Assembly (NCBI GenBank): GCA_028703305.1 | Contig: JAQVNC010000002.1 | Span: 1 to 47,426 of the forward strand | Direction: 5' to 3' | DNA length: 47,426 nucleotides | Source of the DNA: Patescibacteria group bacterium | GTDB lineage: Bacteria > Patescibacteriota > Patescibacteriia > Patescibacteriales > GWC2-42-12 | In this document: positions 23,479 through 31,415 of the stretch, in pieces | Layout of the letters: every line of letters starts with the position of its first letter | Numbering within the stretch: position 1 is the first letter of the stretch | Program-made: the position numbers and the translations under genes | The notes under the pieces: generated by a model | What the model was told of the DNA's origin: nothing | Seen by the model: the letters and a program-made list of their open reading frames with translations, nothing else | Databases searched by the model: none

Positions 23479-24558
23479 ATGTCCAAAGACTATTACAATA
23501 TACTCGGCGTAAATAAAAATGCTTCGGCGGATGATATTAAAAAAGCTTTTCGCAAGCTGGCGCATGAGCATCATCCGGATAAAAAGAGCGGCGACGAAGC
23601 CAAGTTTAAAGAAATTAACGAGGCTTATCAAGTTTTAAGCGACTCTAAAAAGCGATCCCAATACGATCAGTTCGGTTCGGCTTTTCAAAATGGCCAAGCC
23701 GGCGGCGCGCAAGGCTCCGGCGGCTTTGGTGATTTCTCCGGCGGCTTTAATGTTAATATGGAAGACTTAGGCGATATTTTTGGCGGGTTGGGCGATGTCT
23801 TTGGTTTCTCCGGCGGCGGTTCGCGATCGCGCGGCCAAAGGCGCGGCAGTGATATTCAAGTGCTTTTAAATATTAGTTTTAGCGAAGCGGTTTTTGGCGT
23901 GGAAAAAGAAATTAATTTAAAGAAAACGGTAAAATGTTCTAGATGCCACGGCGAGGGCAAGGAACCGGGTACGGAAGTTATAACCTGCAAAACCTGCGGC
24001 GGCAAAGGGCGGGTCGTAAGAGTCCAGCGCACTATTTTAGGCAATATGCAGGTGCAGATGGAGTGCGATACTTGCCACGGCGAGGGTAAAATTTTTAAGG
24101 AAAAATGTTCAGCCTGCCGCGGCGCCGGGCTAGCCCAGCAAATAGTTAATTTAAAAGTTAAAATTCCGGCCGGCATTGATAACAATGAGACCATAAGATT
24201 ATCCGGCCAAGGCGAAGCGGCGGCCAAAGGCGCCCCGGCCGGCGATTTATATTTAAAAATAAGGGTTAATTCTGATAAGCGTTTTGAGCGCGACGGCTTT
24301 AACATAAAATCCCGCGCGGAAATCAGTTTTTCTCAAGCCGCTTTAGGCGATAAAATTGAAGTGGCGACGGTCGACGGATTGGTTGATTTAAAAATTCCCG
24401 AAGGCACGCAATCGGGCAGAGTTTTTATTCTACGCGGCAAAGGCGTGCCTTATTTAAACGGCCGCGGCCGCGGCGATCATTTGGTGGAGGTGATCGTTAA
24501 AACCCCGACCGGGCTGTCAAGAAAGCAGAGAGAGCAACTTAAGGAGCTTGGCATATAA
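23479..24558 (+). CDS. dnaJ: chaperone DnaJ (Hsp40)
   Basis: 359 residues from the ATG at 23479 ([11 protein letters not shown]); the open frame continues upstream only into the hairpin repeat. The J domain carries HPD in [11 protein letters not shown] Gly/Phe-rich region (about 70-125) leads to four CxxCxGxG zinc repeats: [24 protein letters not shown] and CSACRGAG. The C-terminal peptide-binding domains end in [14 protein letters not shown]. It stimulates the ATPase of DnaK and delivers substrates. It is full length and the last heat-shock gene of the cluster. Confidence 0.96.
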   Translation: MSKDYYNILGVNKNASADDIKKAFRKLAHEHHPDKKSGDEAKFKEINEAYQVLSDSKKRSQYDQFGSAFQNGQAGGAQGSGGFGDFSGGFNVNMEDLGDIFGGLGDVFGFSGGGSRSRGQRRGSDIQVLLNISFSEAVFGVEKEINLKKTVKCSRCHGEGKEPGTEVITCKTCGGKGRVVRVQRTILGNMQVQMECDTCHGEGKIFKEKCSACRGAGLAQQIVNLKVKIPAGIDNNETIRLSGQGEAAAKGAPAGDLYLKIRVNSDKRFERDGFNIKSRAEISFSQAALGDKIEVATVDGLVDLKIPEGTQSGRVFILRGKGVPYLNGRGRGDHLVEVIVKTPTGLSRKQREQLKELGI

Positions 24559-24559
24559 T

Positions 24560-25597
24560 ATGAAAAGTAAAACTTATCACATTATCACCATCGGCTGCCA
24601 GATGAATAAGTCGGACAGCGAAAGAATGGCAAGCCTCCTGGAACAGCACGGCTATAAAAAGACTGATAAGAATCGGGCCGATTTAGTGGTGGTTAATACT
24701 TGCGGCGTCAGGCAGATGTCGGAAGATAGAGTCTACGGTTTAATTCCGGCAATAAAAAGAAAAAGTAAAAAAACAAAAATAATTTTAACCGGCTGTCTAG
24801 TAAATAGAAAAGACGTCAGGGGCAGATTAAAAAATTACGTGGATATTTGGCTGCCGATAACACAAATGATAAATGCTAAACGCCCCGATGATTATCTAAA
24901 AATAAAGCCAAATTACGAATCTAAATTTTCCGCCTATGTGCCGATTGGCAACGGCTGCGATAATTTTTGCTCTTATTGCGTCGTGCCTTACGCGCGGGGC
25001 AGGGAAGTCTATCGGCCGGCTAAAGAAGTGATAATTGAAGTTAAAGGCTTAATTAAAAAAAATTATAAAGAGATTATTTTAATCGCGCAAAACGTTAACA
25101 GCTATAAATCGGGCAAGACCGATTTTGCCGATTTATTGAAAATGGCGGATAATATTAAGGGTGATTTTCAGATCAGTTTTTTAACCAGCCATCCCAAGGA
25201 TATGTCGGACAGATTGATTAAAGCCATAGCGCGATGCGAAAAGGTGATAAAAGAAATCCATCTGCCGGCGCAAAGCGGCGACAATGAAATTCTTAAGAAG
25301 ATGAACCGTAGATATACGATTGAGCATTATAAAAAAATAATAAAAAAAATCAAGCGGCTAATGCCTGATGCTAAAATCAGTACGGATATTATTGTGGGTT
25401 TTCCGGGCGAGACCAAGAAACAATTTAATAATACGGTTAAACTTTTTAAAGAAATCAAATTTCATAAAGCCTATATCTCCAAATACAGCCCTCGTCCGGG
25501 CACAGCGGCTTTTAAATTGGCCGATGACGTTTTGCCGGCGGAGAAAAAAAGACGCTGGCTTAAGCTGAATTTTTTATTAAAATATGGCAAAGAATAA
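24560..25597 (+). CDS. miaB: MiaB-family tRNA methylthiotransferase, lacking TRAM
   Basis: 345 residues, about 90 shorter than usual. The N-terminal UPF0004 domain has TIGCQMNKSDSERM, VVNTCGVRQ and LTGCLVNR, giving three Cys ligands; the radical SAM site is GCDNFCSYC, followed by VPYARGRE. The protein stops soon after the radical SAM barrel, so the TRAM RNA-binding domain is missing. MiaB adds a methylthio group to i6A37 of tRNA, and the next gene, miaA, makes that i6A. The ATG is 1 nt after dnaJ with AAGGAG upstream; a TTG at 24548 is less likely. MtaB-type substrates cannot be excluded. Confidence 0.88.
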   Translation: MKSKTYHIITIGCQMNKSDSERMASLLEQHGYKKTDKNRADLVVVNTCGVRQMSEDRVYGLIPAIKRKSKKTKIILTGCLVNRKDVRGRLKNYVDIWLPITQMINAKRPDDYLKIKPNYESKFSAYVPIGNGCDNFCSYCVVPYARGREVYRPAKEVIIEVKGLIKKNYKEIILIAQNVNSYKSGKTDFADLLKMADNIKGDFQISFLTSHPKDMSDRLIKAIARCEKVIKEIHLPAQSGDNEILKKMNRRYTIEHYKKIIKKIKRLMPDAKISTDIIVGFPGETKKQFNNTVKLFKEIKFHKAYISKYSPRPGTAAFKLADDVLPAEKKRRWLKLNFLLKYGKE

Positions 25598-26486
25598 AGT
25601 CATTGTTATTTTAGGGCCGACGGCCAGCGGCAAAACCAAATTGGCCGTAGAATTAGCGTCTAAGTTCAACGGCGAAATCGTTAGCGCTGATTCGCGCCAG
25701 GTTTATCGCGGCATGGATATTGGTACCGGCAAAGATTTAAGCGAATATAGCGTGCCGTATCATTTAATTGACGTGGCCAACCCTAAGGTTAGGTTTGATT
25801 TGGCTAAATACCAGGCTCTGGCGTTTCAAGCCATTGACGATATTTTAAAACGCGGCAAATTGCCGATTTTAGCCGGCGGTTCGGGGCTTTATCTTCAGGC
25901 CGTAGTGGATAATTATAAATTGTCGGAAGTAAAAAAAGATTTAGCCTTAAGAAAAAAGATGGAGAAGTTAAGCGTTGAAGAGCTGTTTGATAAAATTAAA
26001 AAGCTGGCGCCGAAAATATCGGCTAAGTTAAATGATAGCGATAAAAAAAATAAGCGCCGGCTAATAAGATATTTGGAAATTTTAGGGCAAGACAAAAATT
26101 TTAAAAATCGCCAAGGCAAAAGAAAGTACGAGGCTTTAATTATCGGCGTTAAAGTAAGCAAAGATTCATTAAAACAAAGGATTTTTAAAAGATTGCTGGA
26201 TCGGGTAAAAGAGCAAAATATGATAGGGGAGGTGGAAAATTTACGCCATCAAGGTTTAAGTTGGAAGAAATTAGAGGAGTTTGGCTTGGAATATAAATTT
26301 ATTGCCTTATATTTGCAAAAGAAATTAACCTATAATGAGATGTTGGAAAAATTGAATGTCGCTATTTATCAATTCGCCAAGCGCCAGCTAACTTGGTTTA
26401 AGCGCTGGGAAAAGCAAGGCGCGAAAATAAATTGGCTTAAGGATATTAAAAAAGTTGAAAAGCTGATAAGTGAATTTTTGGAATAA
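25584..26486 (+). CDS. miaA: tRNA dimethylallyltransferase MiaA
   Basis: 300 residues, standard length. The P-loop is GPTASGKTKLAVELA, followed by SADSRQVYRGMDIGTGK and LAGGSGLYLQAVVD, which are family signatures. The C-terminal part has the KRRLIRYLEI and YQFAKRQLTWFKRW segments that contact tRNA. It transfers a dimethylallyl group to A37 of UNN-decoding tRNAs. It overlaps the end of miaB by 14 nt, so the two successive modification steps are translationally coupled. Confidence 0.96.
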   Translation: MAKNKVIVILGPTASGKTKLAVELASKFNGEIVSADSRQVYRGMDIGTGKDLSEYSVPYHLIDVANPKVRFDLAKYQALAFQAIDDILKRGKLPILAGGSGLYLQAVVDNYKLSEVKKDLALRKKMEKLSVEELFDKIKKLAPKISAKLNDSDKKNKRRLIRYLEILGQDKNFKNRQGKRKYEALIIGVKVSKDSLKQRIFKRLLDRVKEQNMIGEVENLRHQGLSWKKLEEFGLEYKFIALYLQKKLTYNEMLEKLNVAIYQFAKRQLTWFKRWEKQGAKINWLKDIKKVEKLISEFLE

Positions 26487-26492
26487 AAAAAG

Positions 26493-26517
26493 AAGGGTTG
26501 CTTTATTAGCAACCCTT
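26493..26517. terminator. bidirectional rho-independent terminator
   Basis: Perfect 9-bp stem AAGGGTTGC / GCAACCCTT with a 7-nt loop. A long A run on the left gives a T tail for the minus-strand gene at 26542; it also closes miaA. Confidence 0.9.
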
Positions 26518-26541
26518 TGTTGATTAGCGCGCCGTCCTTAA

Positions 26542-26838
26542 TTAGGCGGCGGAGAAAGCCGCCGTGATTGAGGCCGGATCCGTTATTTTTTGAATTTGTA
26601 CTTGCACCGGCCGATATTTTCTGGGTAAACAATCTTGGCCTTCGAAGCATTTTTTTTCGGCCGGCCATAATTTCCTGATCTGCGGAATATCGCAGGCGCA
26701 GTTTATCTTGGCGACACCGGCAACGGCCAACAATGGGCATAAGCTCGCGTACAAATCGATTGCATCGGGGCAATTATCCTCATCTTCCGCGTTGCATCCA
26801 CCGCCAGGAAATTTACAATAATTTTTGTATCGGCACAT
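26542..26838 (-). CDS. small Cys-rich hypothetical protein
   Basis: 98 residues from the ATG at 26838, chosen because AGGAGG lies 5 nt upstream; a longer frame begins ten codons earlier but has no ribosome site. The protein has about nine Cys, spaced as C-x5-C-x6-C-x7-C in the first 25 residues (MCRYKNYCKFPGGGCN...) and again as CACD and KKCFEGQDC later, which suggests metal or disulphide binding. No signal peptide is seen. No family is recognised. It has its own terminator. Confidence 0.7.
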   Translation of the reverse strand: MCRYKNYCKFPGGGCNAEDEDNCPDAIDLYASLCPLLAVAGVAKINCACDIPQIRKLWPAEKKCFEGQDCLPRKYRPVQVQIQKITDPASITAAFSAA

Positions 26839-26901
26839 ATTTTCCTCCTTTTTTCTTCTAAAGATCAAACAGTTTTAGTTTATATAATATTATTACGCCC
26901 T

Positions 26902-26939
26902 AAAAAAATTCCCCGTTCTTTGGAACGGGGAATTTTTTT
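26902..26939. terminator. bidirectional rho-independent terminator
   Basis: CCCCGTTC / GAACGGGG stem extended by AATT, with A7 on one side and T7 on the other, so it works in both directions. On the minus strand it follows the 26-codon minigene directly. Confidence 0.93.
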
Positions 26940-27018
26940 AAAAAATAATTTTCTGCCTTGGGTCATAACCCAAGTCCATATAGATAAATTTTTTTTTGTT
27001 GATAATATTTTTTTGCAT
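26938..27018 (-). CDS. candidate leaderless 26-residue minigene
   Basis: ATG at 27018 to TAA at 26938-26940. The peptide is Lys/Ile-rich at its start and has the central segment MDLGYDPRQ. The ATG lies 7 nt after the -10 box of a good promoter (27026-27053), and the stop codon abuts the stem of a strong terminator, so promoter, reading frame and terminator form a compact unit of about 115 nt. It is separate from gatB, which ends at 27117. No homologue is known to me. A small RNA with a chance frame is the alternative. Confidence 0.5.
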   Translation of the reverse strand: MQKNIINKKKFIYMDLGYDPRQKIIF

Positions 27019-27025
27019 TGCCCTT

Positions 27026-27053
27026 ATTCTACCATACCGCCAATATCTGTCAA
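27026..27053 (-). promoter_or_regulatory. sigma70-type promoter of the minigene
   Basis: TTGACA (27048-27053), 16-bp spacer, TAGAAT (27026-27031) on the minus strand. Predicted start is at 27018-27020, the ATG itself. Confidence 0.75.
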
Positions 27054-27116
27054 ATTAGCTAATATTAAATAAAATTTAATAATTAAGTCGGTTTAAAAAT
27101 TATTTATGCACAGGTA

Positions 27117-28625
27117 TTATTTAGTTAGAGAGTTCTTTAATAATTCAATAACGGTTTTAGGGTTAGCCTTGCCTTTGGTGGTTGACATAACCTGGCCGAT
27201 CAAGAATTGCAGGACATTGGTTTTGCCGGCTTTATACTCGTCGGTTTGTTTCTGATTTCTAAGCATGACTTCGGCGATAATTTTTTCCAAAGCCGCTTTG
27301 TCGTCTAACTGTTCCAGCCCTAAATCAGCCATAATATTTGTCGGGTCGCCGCCTTTTTTAAACATTTGTTTTAATATTGTTTGGGCGGCCGAAGAGTTAA
27401 CTTTATCCTGGTAAATTAAACAAATAAGTTCGGCAAAATTTTCCGGCGTAATTTTAAGCCGGCTGATACTCTTGCCATCGGCCTTAAGATGCTTAAATAG
27501 CTCGTTAATCAGCCAGTTGGCCGCGGCTTTAGCTAATTTATGTTTTTGCCTTTCCCAATCGTCGCCGGTTGATTCAATCCAGGCCCTAAGTTCGGAAATT
27601 ACTTTTTCGGCATAATCGGCCAAGTCTTTATCGCCGGCTAAAATTTCCGCTTCTTTATCGGTAAATAAATATTCGTCTTTAAAGCGTTTAATTTTTTGCG
27701 CCGGCAGTTCGCCCATGCCGCCTTTAATTTTATCAATCCATTTTTGGCCGATCTTTAACGGTGGAATATCCGGCTCGGGAAAATAGCGATAATCGGCCGA
27801 AGTTTCTTTTACTCTTTGGCTAAAAGTTATGCCTTTATCGTTATTCCAGCCGCGCGTTTCCTGAATTAATTTTTCGCCGTCCGCCAAAGCTTTAATCTGC
27901 CGCTTGATTTCATAATCAACGGCCTTTTCCATGTATCTAAAAGAATTTATATTTTTTAGTTCAACTTTTGGGTTTAATTTATAATCGCCAATCGGCAGAA
28001 TTTGCCCATTCTCATATTTCCATTTGCCTTTTTCCTGCACGCTGATATTGGCTTCGCATCTCATTTCGCCTTTTTCCATGTCAGCGTTGGAAATATCTAA
28101 AAATCTTAGAATTTGCTGGTAATTTTGCGCGAATTTTTTGGCCGTAGCCGCGTCTTTAATAACCGGTTCGGTTACCAGCTCAATTAAAGGGGTGCCGGCG
28201 CGATTGCAATCTACCAGAGAATATTTTTTTCCGGCCGGGTGGATTAATTTGCCGGTGTCTTCTTCCAGATGAATTCTGGTTACTAAAATCGGCTTGCCTT
28301 CAACATCCAAAAAGCCGTCGTAAGCGATTGGCAAATCATATTGGGAAATTTGATAGCCCTTAGGCAAGTCGGGATAAAAATAGTTTTTGCGGTCAAATTT
28401 TGAAAGCTCGTTGATTTTGCAATTTAAAGCCAGGCCTATTAAAATCGTCCATTCAATCGCCTGCTTATTGGGCAGGGGCAAAGTTCCGGGATGCGCCAGG
28501 CAGATCGGGCAAACCGTAGTGTTGGCTTCTTTATTCTGGGCGTCGTTATCGCATTCGCAGAACATTTTGGATTTGGTTTTTAACTCGGCATGGATTTCCA
28601 AGCCGATGATGACATCATATTTCAT
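27117..28625 (-). CDS. gatB: aspartyl/glutamyl-tRNA amidotransferase subunit B
   Basis: 502 residues, slightly longer than the common 475-480. The kinase-amidotransferase core begins YDVIIGLEIHAELKTKSKMFC with CxC/CPIC zinc ligands (C23, C25, C39, C42), then FDRKNYFYPDLPKGYQISQYD, HLEEDTGK, DCNRAGTPLIELVTEP and ADYRYFPEPDIPPL. The C-terminal GatB/YqeY tail ends NPKTVIELLKNSL. It converts misacylated Glu-tRNA(Gln) and Asp-tRNA(Asn) with GatA and GatC, neither of which is in the window. A leaderless promoter lies just before it, although it also follows the thymidylate operon by 26 nt. Confidence 0.96.
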   Translation of the reverse strand: MKYDVIIGLEIHAELKTKSKMFCECDNDAQNKEANTTVCPICLAHPGTLPLPNKQAIEWTILIGLALNCKINELSKFDRKNYFYPDLPKGYQISQYDLPIAYDGFLDVEGKPILVTRIHLEEDTGKLIHPAGKKYSLVDCNRAGTPLIELVTEPVIKDAATAKKFAQNYQQILRFLDISNADMEKGEMRCEANISVQEKGKWKYENGQILPIGDYKLNPKVELKNINSFRYMEKAVDYEIKRQIKALADGEKLIQETRGWNNDKGITFSQRVKETSADYRYFPEPDIPPLKIGQKWIDKIKGGMGELPAQKIKRFKDEYLFTDKEAEILAGDKDLADYAEKVISELRAWIESTGDDWERQKHKLAKAAANWLINELFKHLKADGKSISRLKITPENFAELICLIYQDKVNSSAAQTILKQMFKKGGDPTNIMADLGLEQLDDKAALEKIIAEVMLRNQKQTDEYKAGKTNVLQFLIGQVMSTTKGKANPKTVIELLKNSLTK

Positions 28626-28631
28626 ATTACT

Positions 28632-28660
28632 ATTTTAGCCTAAAGTAAGTTTTAAAACAA
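28632..28660 (-). promoter_or_regulatory. candidate leaderless promoter of gatB
   Basis: TTGTTT (28655-28660), 17-bp spacer, TAAAAT (28632-28637), only 6 nt before the gatB ATG. It overlaps the end of the thymidylate kinase-dUTPase gene. Confidence 0.5.
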
Positions 28661-29827
28661 CCCTGATGACCCGAATCTGCCATCTTTTCTTTCCGTATCA
28701 TTGGCGACGCGCCCTTCAATTATTTCCGGCGCTTCAATTTTCTGGATTAGTAATTGGGCGATTTTTTGACCGGGCGCGATATGATAAATATCCTGACCCA
28801 GATTTATCACGTTAATAATTATTTCTCCGCGGTAGCCGGCGTCTATCACCCCGCCGATTACATGAATGCTGTTCTTCGCCACGCCGCCCTTATCCCAGAC
28901 TAAGCCGACATAGCCTTCGGGTATGGCGATTTTTATGCCGATATGTATATCGTCCCGGCCACCCGGAGCCAAAGAGCAGTAATCGGCCGAATATAAATCC
29001 AGGCCGGCATCATGTTCGTAGGCGCGGGTAGGCAATTTAGCCCAGGAGGATATGCGTTCAATTTTTAATTTTAATGTGTTTTCTTTAACTCCGGCCGATG
29101 ATATTTTATGGCGCGGTTTTTCCGTGTTGGCTATACCGGCCGTTGGCGAAAAAAGTTTTATTATTTCTTGCCAGATTAAATTACCGATGTCTTCGCGGTT
29201 TAGTATTTGTCCGTCCGCCACGCATTCAATTAGCGAGAAATTGGGGAAGTTCCGCGCGATTTGCAAATAGGTCTGTTCGGCTTTTTTAAGGTGGTCTAAG
29301 CTGTTCTGATGGATGTCATTAATTTTACCAATCCAATCTTCTTTCTGTCTTTGCCTCGCCAAGGCTTGGGAAATTTCCGCCGGAACATGAAGAATGATAT
29401 TTAAATCAGGGCGGGGGATATTAAAAATTTCATATTCCAGCTGATAGAGCCAATCAAAAAAATGTTTTTGCTCCAAGGGGTTTTCAATTTTGCCGCCTTG
29501 ATGGCCCATGTTGGCCGTAACATAGCGGTTGGAAATTACGATTTTCCCCTCGGCCAGCCAGGTTTTTATTTTAAAGCTGGCATCATAGCGGTCGGCCGCG
29601 TAAAAAATAGAAGCTCGGTATGGCCCGACTTTTTCCGGCGAACCGTATTTGCCGCTTAGATATTCTTCAACCAAGCCGGCCGATTTGGTGTTATATTGCG
29701 GAAAGTCGGCGATAGCCACGCTAAAACCGGCTCGGCTAAGCCTTTCAGCTAAAAGCTGGGTCTGGGTGGCTTTGCCCGAGCCGTCAGTACCATCAACCAC
29801 GATAAATTTTCCGCGTGTTTTTTGCAT
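28652..29827 (-). CDS. thymidylate kinase-dUTPase fusion
   Basis: 391 residues. The N-terminal part (about 5-225) is a thymidylate kinase: P-loop GTDGSGKATQ (13-22), the dTMP-site segment ADRYDAS (78-84) and SNRYVTANMGHQG (99-111). After a linker (about 226-250) comes a trimeric-type dUTPase with motif 1 DAGLDLYS (273-280), motif 2 WDKGGVAKNS (311-320, divergent from the usual RSG/RSS), motif 3 GGVIDAGYRGE (325-335), motif 4 GQKIAQLL (353-360) and motif 5 RKDGRFGSSG (380-389). One chain could therefore make dUMP from dUTP and phosphorylate dTMP. It is the last of the thymidylate genes. Confidence 0.93.
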   Translation of the reverse strand: MQKTRGKFIVVDGTDGSGKATQTQLLAERLSRAGFSVAIADFPQYNTKSAGLVEEYLSGKYGSPEKVGPYRASIFYAADRYDASFKIKTWLAEGKIVISNRYVTANMGHQGGKIENPLEQKHFFDWLYQLEYEIFNIPRPDLNIILHVPAEISQALARQRQKEDWIGKINDIHQNSLDHLKKAEQTYLQIARNFPNFSLIECVADGQILNREDIGNLIWQEIIKLFSPTAGIANTEKPRHKISSAGVKENTLKLKIERISSWAKLPTRAYEHDAGLDLYSADYCSLAPGGRDDIHIGIKIAIPEGYVGLVWDKGGVAKNSIHVIGGVIDAGYRGEIIINVINLGQDIYHIAPGQKIAQLLIQKIEAPEIIEGRVANDTERKDGRFGSSGLF

Positions 29828-29841
29828 GTTAGAGACGATAA

Positions 29842-29863
29842 AGGAGCGCGATTTTGCGCTCCT
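29842..29863. other. hairpin between kinase gene and tmk-dut
   Basis: 8-bp stem AGGAGCGC / GCGCTCCT with a 6-nt loop. On the minus strand it is followed by only TTTATCG, so it is a weak terminator at best. It could tune expression of the downstream fusion gene. Confidence 0.55.
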
Positions 29864-29882
29864 CCTTTGTTATATTATCAAT

Positions 29883-30437
29883 TTAGCTATTTAAGATGAT
29901 TTGGTCAACCTGCTTATATAAGTCTTCCAGACTGCCATTGTTGCTGATTTCCAAATCAGCTTGCGCCATAACTATGGGTACCTGCGCGTCGGCTTCTTTT
30001 TTATGGTCGGCTAAAAATTCTTCGTAAGTTTTAGTTTCGTCGCCCGGATTTTCTTTTCTTAAAATCAGTCTTTTAAATCTTGTCTCCGGCTCGGCCGTAA
30101 TGCGAGCCAATTTAAAGCCGGGTATTTCTTTAAGATATTTAATATCAGCCAGCCGGCGTACGCCGTCAACTATAATAATATTGTTTTTATCATTTTTAAC
30201 GTCCTCGGCGATTACTTTTGCCATAATATCTTCACCAAAATTTTGTCTTATAAACGTAGAAATGTTTTGCAGATTTTCTCTGGAGACGGGCACATAAATA
30301 CGATTCAACAAATCCCTAAGCATGGTGGAAAAGCGATAAGAAGCGGCGCCGTGCTTTTCCGCCAGGTATTTTACAATTGTGCCTTTGCCGGCGCAAATTT
30401 CTCCGGTCAGACCGAGAATGATTTTTTTGTCAGTCAT
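29883..30437 (-). CDS. P-loop nucleotide kinase-like protein
   Basis: 184 residues with Walker A GEICAGKGT (about 11-19) near the N-terminus, a NIIIVDGVRRLADIKYL segment (Walker B-like), and FKLARITAEPETRFKRL typical of the lid of dephospho-CoA kinase/AAA_18-like nucleotide kinases. The location in a deoxynucleotide operon suggests a (d)NMP kinase, but the substrate cannot be read from sequence. Its start overlaps the Nudix gene end by 4 nt (ATGA), so they are coupled. Dephospho-CoA kinase is an alternative. Confidence 0.75.
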   Translation of the reverse strand: MTDKKIILGLTGEICAGKGTIVKYLAEKHGAASYRFSTMLRDLLNRIYVPVSRENLQNISTFIRQNFGEDIMAKVIAEDVKNDKNNIIIVDGVRRLADIKYLKEIPGFKLARITAEPETRFKRLILRKENPGDETKTYEEFLADHKKEADAQVPIVMAQADLEISNNGSLEDLYKQVDQIILNS

Positions 30438-30934
30438 AAATTATTTATTTTTTTAAAAGCTTGTTTTATTATTTTAATGTTATCGTGCTGGCTTAGGGTA
30501 TTATAAAATTTTATTTTTTTAAGTTTATTAAAATCAATCCACTCTGCCATATCGGCATATTCTTTTTCAAACTCATCAAAATTTTCTTTAGATAATTTAC
30601 CCCCGATTTTTTTGACTAAAAAATAAAATAATTGGCAGTTCCAATATTGTTTTCTCAGGGTTGAATACCAAAAAGAGCTGTCGACATAAATAATTTTACC
30701 CGGTTTAATTTTAAAACCGGTTTCTTCCCAAAACTCTCTTTTTAAGGTTTCTTCTATAGTCTCATGGATGTAGGCGCCGCCGCCCGGAAAATCATAACCG
30801 TCAAATTGTTTAGACAATAAAATTTTATTTTTTTCTATTAAAATTCCGTAAATTGACGGTCGGAAAATTAATTTTTTAGAATCTACTTTATATAACCGGC
30901 CGGCCATATCACGGCAAACGACTTGCTTTTTCAT
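30434..30934 (-). CDS. Nudix hydrolase
   Basis: 166 residues. The Nudix box is complete: GGAYIHE-TIEETLK-REFWEETGF fits G-x5-E-x7-REUXEEXGU. The preceding strands (IYGILIEKNKILLSKQFDGYDFPGG) are typical. Nudix enzymes hydrolyse nucleoside diphosphates linked to another group; in this operon a nucleotide-cleansing role (for example on non-canonical dNTPs) is plausible but unproven. It starts 1 nt downstream of folA and overlaps the next gene by 4 nt. Confidence 0.88.
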   Translation of the reverse strand: MKKQVVCRDMAGRLYKVDSKKLIFRPSIYGILIEKNKILLSKQFDGYDFPGGGAYIHETIEETLKREFWEETGFKIKPGKIIYVDSSFWYSTLRKQYWNCQLFYFLVKKIGGKLSKENFDEFEKEYADMAEWIDFNKLKKIKFYNTLSQHDNIKIIKQAFKKINNL

Positions 30935-30935
30935 A

Positions 30936-31415
30936 TTATCTGGTTAATTCTAAAAATGTTATTTTAAAACCGCTGGCGCTTAAGGTCTGCTCGAAAATTA
31001 TTTTTTTAAATTCCGAATAATCAGGGAAAAAAGTATCGGCCTCAGCCGGTTCGTCGTCAACCACGGTTAAATATAGTTTATCCGCTAAAGGTAAGGCTTG
31101 TTTATAAATTTGCCCGCCGCCGATAAAAAATATTTCGCCCTTGTTTTGCGCTTTACCCAATTCTATTGATTCTTCTAAAGAATGGGCGGCTAAGCAATTT
31201 TCAGCTTTAAAATTTTTATCTTGAGTTAAAATAATGTTAGTCCGGTTGGGCAAGGGGCGGTCTTTCATGGAATGAAAAGTATTTTCACCCATTATAACAA
31301 CGTGCCCGGTGGTAATATCTTTAAAATGCTTCATGTCTTCAGGAATATCATAAAGCAGTTTATTATTAAAACCGATGGCCCGGTTTTTAGCGACAATGGC
31401 AATTATGGCAATCAT
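30936..31415 (-). CDS. folA: dihydrofolate reductase
   Basis: 159 residues, normal for bacterial DHFR. Signatures are IAIVAKNRAIGFNNKLLYDIPEDMKHFK with the catalytic acidic residue in PEDM, GHVVIMGENTFHSM, LPNRTNIILTQ and EIFFIGGGQIYKQALPLADKLYLT. It regenerates tetrahydrofolate from the dihydrofolate released by thymidylate synthase, so its presence fits a ThyA that uses methylene-THF as both carbon donor and reductant. It begins immediately after the deaminase stop. Confidence 0.96.
   Translation of the reverse strand: MIAIIAIVAKNRAIGFNNKLLYDIPEDMKHFKDITTGHVVIMGENTFHSMKDRPLPNRTNIILTQDKNFKAENCLAAHSLEESIELGKAQNKGEIFFIGGGQIYKQALPLADKLYLTVVDDEPAEADTFFPDYSEFKKIIFEQTLSASGFKITFLELTR

Noticed and set aside
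26542-26868. Longer start for the Cys-rich protein (MIFRRKKEEN extension)
   Set aside because: The extension covers the AGGAGG ribosome site that clearly serves the ATG at 26838.
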